A stretch of 5,166 bases of DNA from Ardenticatenales bacterium (GTDB lineage Bacteria; Chloroflexota; Anaerolineae; Promineifilales; UBA4811). The translations under genes were made by a program, and so were the position numbers. This document shows, in pieces, positions 1 to 5,166 of the stretch; the stretch's first letter is position 1; each line of letters begins with the position of its first letter. The notes beneath the pieces were generated by a model. That model saw only the letters and a program-made list of their open reading frames with translations, searched no databases and was not told where the DNA came from. Location: positions 1-5,166 of the forward strand of contig WSZX01000365.1 of the NCBI GenBank assembly GCA_013139935.1, read 5' to 3'.

Positions 1-843
1 AGCATGGCGGCCAAGAGCGTCGCCTACCGCCTTCCCGCGGAAGCGGCGCTGGTCCGCCTGCTCCAGCACTATGGCACCCCATTCCACGAGCACCTCATCT
101 TTGGCAGCGGCTGGGTCCTCATCGGGCTTGTCCTCTATGGCACCCTCTTGGCCATTGGGTGTCTCAGTTCCGTCCGCAAGAACGGCCGCACGTGGCCGCT
201 GTTCCTGTACCCGGTACTCTATGCCGCCGTCTATTCCGTCGCCAATCCGCTGATCTTCCGCTGGTACCTCAGCCCGCCGATGCCGTTCTTTTTTCTGGGC
301 ATCCTGGTGGGCGTCCGGGCACTGGCCGGCGAGCTGGCAGGCAAGAGGGCACGGCGATGGATCACGATCCTGGCGGCCGTACTCGCCGTGGCTTCGCTCG
401 GAAACGCCTGGACCCGGCACCCACCCGGACCGCCGGACCGGCCGGCCCCGGAGATGGCCTGGATCGAGCTGGAGACGTTGTACCGGCAGGTGGCATTGGA
501 CCTGAAAGAGTCGCTGGCGGCCACGGGTGATCGCCTGGCGGCGGGGGACATTGGCACGCTCGGCTGGTTCACCAACGCACCGATTCTGGACTTGGTCGGC
601 CTGGTTTCTCCCCAGGCCCAAGAGTATTACCCACTGCCGGCCGAGGCCTATGACATCAACTATGCGGTGCCAGCCGACTATGTGCTGGCGGAACAGCCGG
701 AGGTGATTGTCATTCTCGAAGTCTACGGCCGCAGGACGCTGGCGCTGGACGGCCGGTTCGGGGAGGCCTACGAGCTATGGCGGACCTATCCCACCGACAT
801 CTATGGCAGCGAGGGCATGTTGGTCTACCGGCGGTCCCGGTAA
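1..843 (+). CDS. C-terminal part of a polytopic membrane protein, probably glycosyltransferase-39-like (5' end outside window)
   Basis: The frame is open to the left edge, so the ATG at position 4 is probably internal and 279+ residues are only the C-terminal part. Residue numbers count from that ATG. Seen: hydrophobic stretches at about 31-55, 63-82, 91-109 and 118-135, then a soluble tail of about 145 residues. The segment NPLIFRWYLSPPMPFFFLGI (81-100) resembles the late membrane segments of polyprenyl-phosphate-sugar-dependent glycosyltransferases. The tail contains GDIGTLGWFTNAPILDLVGL (181-200), then VSPQA. This resembles the 'DIG.LG(Y/W)...I.DL.GLVSP' element seen after the last membrane helix in many bacterial GT39-type proteins. 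Inferred role: sugar transfer at the outer face of the cytoplasmic membrane. The catalytic N-terminal loops are outside the window, so activity and substrate cannot be judged. It ends with TAA at 841-843 and converges with the PFOR gene. Membrane location is secure; the family call is moderate. Confidence 0.7.
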   Translation, partial: SMAAKSVAYRLPAEAALVRLLQHYGTPFHEHLIFGSGWVLIGLVLYGTLLAIGCLSSVRKNGRTWPLFLYPVLYAAVYSVANPLIFRWYLSPPMPFFFLGILVGVRALAGELAGKRARRWITILAAVLAVASLGNAWTRHPPGPPDRPAPEMAWIELETLYRQVALDLKESLAATGDRLAAGDIGTLGWFTNAPILDLVGLVSPQAQEYYPLPAEAYDINYAVPADYVLAEQPEVIVILEVYGRRTLALDGRFGEAYELWRTYPTDIYGSEGMLVYRRSR

Positions 844-977
844 CCCTCGTCTGAACCGGGATATGGGCCGCCCAGAACAAGGGCCGAGCCGGTGCCCGGC
901 GCGTGCTGATCGCGGGTCGGGGCGGGGACACCTTCCCGGGTTCTCCCGACGACCGGCGCACGACACCGGCCCCCCTC

Positions 978-1043
978 GTACTTTTTCAGAACCAACTCAT
1001 ATTTCGCGGACGCAGAGTGCACCTGATTCCGCATTCAAAGCGG
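978..1043 (+). repeat. Dispersed intergenic repeat, copy A (truncated on the right)
   Basis: This copy aligns without gaps to 4999-5064 (copy C), with 55 of 66 positions identical by hand count. The right part, 1010-1043 against 5031-5064, differs at only one of 34 positions (G1019 versus A5040). The core CGCAGAGTGCACCTGATTC at 1011-1029 is shared with all copies apart from that one base. A hairpin follows, TTCCGC (1027-1032) with GCGGGA (1040-1045), with one G-U pair and a 7-nt loop. After about 1045 the similarity to copies B and C is lost, so this copy lacks the right-hand ~20 nt of the 88-nt unit. Strand is given as the common orientation of the three copies; its biological sense strand is unknown. 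Confidence 0.85.
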
Positions 1044-1092
1044 GAGGGCTTTAATAGTGGGTTCATTGTCTTGATACAGCGCTGGGGAGTTA

Positions 1093-1139
1093 TGAAAACG
1101 GGACGTCCCGGCCCGATGGATCGGACCGGCCGTCCCGTT
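1093..1139 (-). terminator. Rho-independent terminator of the PFOR gene
   Basis: AACGGGACG (1097-1105) pairs perfectly with CGTCCCGTT (1131-1139). The interior adds CCGG (1108-1111) with CCGG (1126-1129), and CCGA (1113-1116) with TCGG (1121-1124) around a TGGA loop. On the minus strand the stem lies 27 nt past the PFOR stop codon. It runs out into a short T tract (complement of A1095-A1098), as expected of an intrinsic terminator. On the plus strand the stem is followed by a weaker TTATTGT, so it could also stop transcripts arriving from the left-hand gene. The T tract is short, so efficiency is uncertain. Confidence 0.75.
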
Positions 1140-1166
1140 ATTGTCTCCAGCGGGAGGGTGCTGGGC

Positions 1167-4100
1167 CTACTCGGTCGTCAGGCTATAGTCCATCGCCGCC
1201 AATTGCTCATACATGCGCCAGCGGCGCACCACATCTCCCTGGGCCAACTCTAGCAGTTGTGCGGCCGCCTCTGGCTTGGACTGGGTCAACATCTTGAAGC
1301 GCGTCTCATTATAGACGTATTGTTCAAGCGGGATCTTGGGCGCTTTCGAGTCCAACTGGAGCGGATTGAGACCCTGCTCGGTCCGCTCAGGATTGTAGCG
1401 GTAGAGCGGCCAGTGGCCGGACTCTACCGCTGCCTTTTGCTGCCCCAGTGCGGTGGTCATGTTGATGCCATGGGCGATGCAATGGCTATAGGCGATGACC
1501 AAGCTCGGACCCTCGTAGGCTTCCGCCTCGATAATCGCCTTGACCGTCTGGTTGTCGCTAAAGCCCATCGCCACCTGAGCCACATAGACGTTGCCATAGG
1601 TCATCGCCATCATGCCCAGGTCCTTCTTGGCCAGGGGTTTGCCGCCAGCGGCGAACTTGGCCACCGCGCCGCGGGGGGTCGCCTTTGACATCTGGCCGCC
1701 CGTGTTAGAGTAGACCTCAGTGTCCAGCACCAGGACGTTGACATTCCGGCCGGAGGCCAACACATGATCCAGTCCACCGAACCCGATATCATAGGCCCAA
1801 CCATCCCCACCCATGATCCAGACAGATCGCTTGACGAGCGCATCCGCCACGCTGAGCAATTGTCGCGCCTCTGGCGTGACGATGCCGGCCAATCGCTCTT
1901 TGAGCTGCGCCACCCGGCCGCGCTGCTCGCCAATGTCCGCCTCGCCCTTTTGCTGCGCGTTGAGCAAGCCATCCACCAGTACGGCGCCGATGACGCTGCG
2001 CAGTTTGATCAGCAGTTCGCGCGCATACTCTAGCTGCTTGTCCAAGGTCAACCGGAAGCCAAAGCCAAACTCGGCATTGTCCTCAAAAAGGCTGTTGGAC
2101 CAGGCGGGCCCCCGGCCGTCCGGGTCCTTTGCCCACGGTGTAGTAGGCAGGTTGCCGCCAAAGATGGAGGAACACCCGGTGGCGTTGGCGATGATAGCCC
2201 GATCACCAAACAACTGGCTGACCAGCTTGACATAGGGGGTCTCGCCGCATCCCGCGCACGCGCCGGAGAACTCGAACAGCGGCAGCAAGAACTGGGAACC
2301 CTTGACGGTCCCCGTTTTCAGTTGGGTTCGATCGAAATCCGGCAGGTCCAGGAAGAATTCCCAGTTCTCCCGCTCGGCATAGCGCAGGGGAGGCTGGAGA
2401 GCCATGTTGAGCGCCTTGAGATCCGGCTGCTGCTTGTTCTTGGCGGGACAGACATAAACGCATACACCGCAGCCGGTACAGTCCTCCGGCGCCACCTGGA
2501 TGGTGTACTGTAGTCCTTTGAACTCCCGCCCCTTGGCATCGACCGATTTGAAGGTATCAGGCGCGTCCGCCAACAGCGCCGCGTCGTACGCTTTCATGCG
2601 GATGGTTGCATGCGGGCAGGCAAGCACGCACTTGCCGCACTGGATACAAACCGCAGCATCCCATACCGGGATCTCTAGCGCAATGTTGCGCTTTTCCCAT
2701 TGGGTGGTGGCTGTGGGATAGGTGCCGTCGATCGGCATGGCGGAAACCGGCAGTTCATCACCTTTCCGCTCCATGATGGTGGCGGTGACGTACTGGACAA
2801 ACTCGGGCGCCTCTTGTGCAACGGCCGGGGGCCGGTCGAAGCTACTGCTGTCGACGGCCGGCACTTGCACCCGATGCAGATTCGCCAACGACTGGTCCAC
2901 CGCGGCATAGTTCTTTTGCACGACTGCCTCGCCCCGCTTGCCGTAGGTCTTTTTGATAGCATCCTTGATTGCCGCCACCGCCTCGTCGCGGGGCAGAACG
3001 CCAGAGATGGCAAAAAAGCAAGTCTGCATGATCGTGTTGATGCGAACCCCCATGCCCGTCGCTCTCGCCACGTCGTACGCGTCAATGACATAGAACTTGA
3101 TGTCTCGGTCAATGATCTGCCGCTGGACCGAGCGCGGCAAGCGGTCCCAGACCTCCTCCGGGCCGTAGCTGCTGTTGAGCAAAAAGGTCGCGCCCTGCTC
3201 GGCATTGGCCAGCATGTCGTACTTTTCCAGGAAGAAGAACTGGTGACACGCGACAAAGTTCGCCCGAGAGATCAAGCAGGTTTGATGAATCGGGCGCGGT
3301 CCAAACCGCAGGTGCGAAACGGTGACAGCGCCGGCCTTCTTAGAGTCATAGACGAAATAGCCCTGGGCATAGTTATCTGTCTCGGTTCCGATGATCTTGA
3401 TGCTGTTCTGATTAGCGCCAACGGTACCGTCGGCGCCCAATCCATAGAACATCGCCCGGACCACATCGTCCGGCTCGATGTTAAAGGCAGGATCGTAGGC
3501 AATACTCAGGTGTGTCACGTCATCGGTGATGCCGACAGTAAAGTGACACTTGGGCTCATCCCGGTCCATCTCCTCAAAGATACCCTTGACCATGGCGGGA
3601 GTAAACTCTTTGCTAGAGAGGCCATAGCGGCCGCCGATGACCTTGACCTGGCGGTTCGTTTCGACCAGGGAGGACACGCAATCCTGGTAGAGCGGCTCGC
3701 CAACGCTGCCCGGTTCCTTGGTACGATCCAGCGCAGCGATGATCTTGACCGTCTCGGGCAGCGCCTCAACAAAATGCTTGACGCTGAACGGACGGTATAG
3801 GCGAACGATGAGAACGCCCACCTTTTCACCGGCCGCACTGAGGTACTCGGCGGTTTCGTGGGCTACCTCAGCGGCCGAGCCCATGATCACAATCACCTTC
3901 TCCGCATCGGGTGCACCCACATAGTCAAACAGCTTGTACTGGCGGCCGACGATAGAGGCGAATCTGTCCATCGCCCGCTGCACGATACCAGGGACAGCCA
4001 GATAAAAAGGGTTAACCGTCTCGCGGGCCTGGAAATAGACATCAGGGTTCTGGGCGGTGCCCCGCAGCACGGGTCGTTCGGGATTAAGGGCACGGGCACG

Positions 4101-4712
4101 ATGAGCGAGCACTGCCTCGTCGTCAATCATGGCCCGCATGTCGTCCATGCCAAGCTGCTCGATCTTGTTGATCTCGTGGCTGCTGCGAAAGCCGTCAAAG
4201 AAATGAATGAAAGGGACCCGCGCCTCTAGCGACGCCGCGTGCGCCACCAGGGCCAGGTCCATCACCTCCTGAATCGACGCGCTGGCCAGCAGACCGTATC
4301 CGGTGGACCGAGCGGCCATCACGTCGCTGTGCTCGCCAAAGATCGAGAGGGCCTGGGCGGCCACGCTGCGGGCGGATACGTGAAAGACGACCGGGGTGAG
4401 CTCTCCGGCGATCTTGAACATATTGGGGAGCATCAGCAGCAGGCCCTGGGAGGCAGTGAAGGTAGTGCACAGCGATCCCGTCTGGAGCGCGCCATGCAGC
4501 GCACCGGCGGCTCCGCCCTCGGACTGCATTTCGACCACCAGCGGAATCGTACCCCAGATATTCGTCTGTCCGGCGGCCGACCAGGCGTCAGCATGCTCTC
4601 CCATGTCGCTGGACGGCGTGATCGGATAAATCGCAATGACCTCGCTGACCTTGTGAGCAACATAGGCAGCAGCCTCATTGCCATCAATAGTAACCATTTT
4701 TCGTTCTGTCAT
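1167..4712 (-). CDS. nifJ: Pyruvate:ferredoxin (flavodoxin) oxidoreductase, full length
   Basis: This is the homodimeric single-chain PFOR/NifJ: pyruvate + CoA + oxidised ferredoxin or flavodoxin gives acetyl-CoA + CO2 + reduced carrier, in the cytoplasm. At 1181 aa it has the usual length. Seen in order: N-terminal pyrimidine-binding domain with YPITPSS (29-35), E65 and R115; a CoA-binding-type domain (~265-385); the gamma domain (~415-610); the EKR motif (673-675); a two-cluster ferredoxin domain with C689/692/695/699 and C745/748/751/755; and the thiamine-diphosphate domain with GGDGWAYDIG (968-977) and YSNTGGQ (1001-1007). The proximal 4Fe4S ligands are C819, C822, C847 and C1078, with the spacing known from the Desulfovibrio africanus enzyme. 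It lacks that enzyme's oxygen-protective C-terminal extension. The start at 4712 is supported by AAGGAG 12 nt upstream and by the family-typical MTERKMVTIDGNEAAAYVAH. It stands alone, with its own terminator. The physiological role (fermentation, CO2 fixation or electron supply to nitrogenase) cannot be told from this window. Confidence 0.97.
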   Translation of the reverse strand: MTERKMVTIDGNEAAAYVAHKVSEVIAIYPITPSSDMGEHADAWSAAGQTNIWGTIPLVVEMQSEGGAAGALHGALQTGSLCTTFTASQGLLLMLPNMFKIAGELTPVVFHVSARSVAAQALSIFGEHSDVMAARSTGYGLLASASIQEVMDLALVAHAASLEARVPFIHFFDGFRSSHEINKIEQLGMDDMRAMIDDEAVLAHRARALNPERPVLRGTAQNPDVYFQARETVNPFYLAVPGIVQRAMDRFASIVGRQYKLFDYVGAPDAEKVIVIMGSAAEVAHETAEYLSAAGEKVGVLIVRLYRPFSVKHFVEALPETVKIIAALDRTKEPGSVGEPLYQDCVSSLVETNRQVKVIGGRYGLSSKEFTPAMVKGIFEEMDRDEPKCHFTVGITDDVTHLSIAYDPAFNIEPDDVVRAMFYGLGADGTVGANQNSIKIIGTETDNYAQGYFVYDSKKAGAVTVSHLRFGPRPIHQTCLISRANFVACHQFFFLEKYDMLANAEQGATFLLNSSYGPEEVWDRLPRSVQRQIIDRDIKFYVIDAYDVARATGMGVRINTIMQTCFFAISGVLPRDEAVAAIKDAIKKTYGKRGEAVVQKNYAAVDQSLANLHRVQVPAVDSSSFDRPPAVAQEAPEFVQYVTATIMERKGDELPVSAMPIDGTYPTATTQWEKRNIALEIPVWDAAVCIQCGKCVLACPHATIRMKAYDAALLADAPDTFKSVDAKGREFKGLQYTIQVAPEDCTGCGVCVYVCPAKNKQQPDLKALNMALQPPLRYAERENWEFFLDLPDFDRTQLKTGTVKGSQFLLPLFEFSGACAGCGETPYVKLVSQLFGDRAIIANATGCSSIFGGNLPTTPWAKDPDGRGPAWSNSLFEDNAEFGFGFRLTLDKQLEYARELLIKLRSVIGAVLVDGLLNAQQKGEADIGEQRGRVAQLKERLAGIVTPEARQLLSVADALVKRSVWIMGGDGWAYDIGFGGLDHVLASGRNVNVLVLDTEVYSNTGGQMSKATPRGAVAKFAAGGKPLAKKDLGMMAMTYGNVYVAQVAMGFSDNQTVKAIIEAEAYEGPSLVIAYSHCIAHGINMTTALGQQKAAVESGHWPLYRYNPERTEQGLNPLQLDSKAPKIPLEQYVYNETRFKMLTQSKPEAAAQLLELAQGDVVRRWRMYEQLAAMDYSLTTE

Positions 4713-4724
4713 GGGAACTGCTCT

Positions 4725-4730
4725 CTCCTT
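4725..4730 (-). promoter_or_regulatory. Ribosome binding site of the PFOR gene
   Basis: On the minus strand AAGGAG is followed by GAGAGCAGTTCC-type spacing of 12 nt and then the ATG at 4710-4712. The spacing is a little long, but the match to the Shine-Dalgarno consensus is complete. It fixes the start at MTERKMV rather than at the internal methionine five residues later. It sits one base from the end of repeat copy B (4732). Confidence 0.75.
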
Positions 4731-4731
4731 T

Positions 4732-4819
4732 GTACTTGATCAAAAACAACTTGGCATTCTTGTGGCCGCAGAGTACACCTGATTCACCATCCGAAACGGG
4801 AAGCTGTTTTCACAAGTGC
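4732..4819 (+). repeat. Dispersed intergenic repeat, copy B (88 nt)
   Basis: This copy begins GTACTT and ends ACAAGTGC, as copy C does, and has the same total length (88 nt). It shares an identical 19-nt core, CGCAGAGTACACCTGATTC, with C (4767-4785 versus 5032-5050). The left half is two bases longer and the right half two bases shorter than in C, and identity outside the core is lower. A reduced hairpin stands where A and C have theirs: TCCG (4790-4793) with CGGG (4797-4800) around AAA. The copy lies directly upstream of the PFOR ribosome binding site, so it would be transcribed antisense as part of the PFOR leader if the promoter is further out. Confidence 0.8.
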
Positions 4820-4909
4820 GTTGAATATCCTGGGACCAGAATGCAGAGCCGGCCGCATCAGGCGCACTCGCCAACCGATAGCCTTCTCCACGGGCGCGCG
4901 AAACATCAG

Positions 4910-4937
4910 ATGATACCATCTTCCCACAAATAGTCAC
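4910..4937 (-). promoter_or_regulatory. Candidate sigma-70-like promoter for the PFOR gene
   Basis: On the minus strand there is an extended -10 element, TGGTATCAT (4910-4918; TATCAT matches TATAAT at 5 of 6). A -35-like GTGACT (4932-4937) stands 16 nt away and matches the TGAC core of TTGACA. If used, transcription would start near 4900-4904 and the leader would be about 190 nt, containing the whole antisense of repeat copy B. This was found by eye and such matches arise by chance; closer promoters cannot be excluded. Confidence 0.3.
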
Positions 4938-4998
4938 ATGATGCCCGGCCGGCGCCCAGTGACAAAGGGCACGGGACGGATTGAGAGTTGTCACCAAG

Positions 4999-5086
4999 GT
5001 ACTTTTTCAAAACAACTTGGGCTTTTGCGCACGCAGAGTACACCTGATTCCGCATTCAAAGCGGAAAGTCATTTCTCAACAAGTGC
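4999..5086 (+). repeat. Dispersed intergenic repeat, copy C (88 nt)
   Basis: This is the most complete-looking copy. It runs from GTACTTTTTC to CAAGTGC and matches copy A over its first 66 positions and copy B end to end with small compensating indels. The hairpin is perfect here: TTCCGC (5048-5053) with GCGGAA (5061-5066) around the loop ATTCAAA. The right end overlaps a tandem duplication. The copy is AT-richer than the spacer to its left. It is not recognised as any named repeat or insertion-sequence end. Confidence 0.85.
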
Positions 5087-5112
5087 AAAGCGGAAAGTTA
5101 TTCCTTCAAGTG
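5057..5112 (+). repeat. Two-unit tandem duplication at the right end of copy C
   Basis: Positions 5057-5085 (29 nt) and 5086-5112 (27 nt) are adjacent and alike. Both begin CAAAGCGGAAAGT, continue ATTTCTCAA or ATTCCTTCAA, and end AAGTG. The second unit repeats only the right-hand arm of the 88-nt repeat, without the 19-nt core. An inverted pair, GCAAAGC (5085-5091) with GCTTTGC (5112-5118), encloses most of the second unit. No T tract follows, so it is not an obvious terminator. Confidence 0.75.
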
Positions 5113-5166
5113 CTTTGCGATACGCTCTCTATTCCTTCGTGGCAGTCCTGTAACCCCGCCGCAGCA

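Larger units (their letters stand above)
844..1166. other. Intergenic region between convergent genes
   Basis: This 323-bp gap lies between two convergent stop codons. Positions 844-977 are GC-rich and show no gene or convincing signal. Positions 978-1043 are repeat copy A, clearly more AT-rich than its surroundings. Positions 1093-1139 form the stem-loop terminator of the minus-strand gene. The 10-nt string AGCGGGAGGG occurs at 1039-1048 and again at 1149-1158, one on each side of the terminator. Small open frames here have no plausible ribosome binding site or recognisable product, and I did not call them. Confidence 0.7.
4713..5166. other. Upstream intergenic region of the PFOR gene
   Basis: At least 454 bp show no convincing gene, and the region continues past the window edge. 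It contains the PFOR ribosome binding site, repeat copy B, a GC-rich spacer (4820-4998) with a weak minus-strand promoter candidate, repeat copy C and a tandem duplication overlapping C. The short open frames here run through the repeats, have no good ribosome binding sites and are broken between copies. After 5119 I see nothing identifiable. Confidence 0.7.

Noticed and set aside
4..843. ATG at position 4 as the true start of the membrane protein
   Set aside because: The frame is open to the left edge, no ribosome binding site can be seen in the three available bases, and the protein looks like only the C-terminal part of a larger membrane enzyme.
835..861. Stem TCCCGGT (835-841) / ACCGGGA (855-861) over the stop codon of the membrane protein gene
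   Set aside because: The 7-bp pairing is perfect, but the loop is 13 nt, part of the stem is coding and no T tract follows, so a terminator call is not supported.
1037..1052. AAAGC/GCTTT hairpin at the right edge of repeat copy A
   Set aside because: A five-pair AT-rich stem without a T tract competes with the better TTCCGC/GCGGGA hairpin; probably chance.
2700..3800. 366-codon open frame on the plus strand, antisense to PFOR
   Set aside because: It lies wholly inside the well-supported PFOR gene, has no recognisable domain, and is the kind of long antisense frame common in GC-rich coding DNA.
4906..5055. Possible 49-aa minus-strand peptide starting MRNQVYSACAK in copy C, paralleled by MRNQVHSASAK in copy A (start at 1034)
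   Set aside because: The two frames align without gaps, but copy B has a 2-nt length change that breaks the frame after MVNQVYSA. No ribosome binding site is seen, and the peptides diverge completely outside the repeat. The similarity is best explained by nucleotide conservation.
978..5112. CRISPR array
   Set aside because: Only three widely and unevenly spaced, imperfect copies exist, with no regular spacers and no cas genes. The adjacent 29/27-nt units have no spacer between them.
4730..5153. Plus-strand small frames sharing a peptide like QSTPDSAFKA (frames at 4730-4933, 4938-5153 and the end of 707-1054)
   Set aside because: The shared peptide is just the translated repeat core. The flanking sequences are unrelated, and one frame overlaps the end of the membrane protein gene.

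Overview
The window looks like chromosomal DNA from a GC-rich bacterium. It holds one complete gene, the C-terminal part of a second, and two intergenic regions carrying related, AT-richer repeats. The anaerobic fermentation or nitrogen-fixation enzyme, together with a polytopic membrane protein whose C-terminal domain resembles glycosyltransferase-39-like proteins common in Chloroflexota, makes a Chloroflexota-type host plausible. This is an impression from sequence style only; nothing in the window settles the taxonomy.

Layout: positions 1-843 (+) are the 3' part of a membrane protein gene that enters from the left edge. Positions 844-1166 are intergenic and hold repeat copy A (978-1043) and a strong stem-loop (1097-1139) placed as the terminator of the next gene. 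Positions 1167-4712 (-) are a full-length pyruvate:ferredoxin (flavodoxin) oxidoreductase (nifJ/PFOR type, 1181 aa) with all expected thiamine-diphosphate and iron-sulfur motifs. Positions 4713-5166 are its upstream region, with no convincing gene. It contains the ribosome binding site, repeat copy B (4732-4819), a weak promoter candidate (4910-4937) and repeat copy C (4999-5086), which runs into a local tandem duplication.

The two genes converge and there is no evidence that they work together. PFOR appears to be a single-gene transcription unit with its own leader and terminator. It would link pyruvate and CoA to acetyl-CoA, CO2 and reduced ferredoxin or flavodoxin in the cytoplasm.

The least explained signal is the repeat family. 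Three copies lie in the same orientation, share a near-invariant 19-nt core and are followed by a small hairpin. Two copies flank the PFOR gene and one abuts its ribosome binding site. They do not look like CRISPR, tRNA, a recognisable insertion sequence or coding DNA. I found no evidence of a new multi-gene system in this window.
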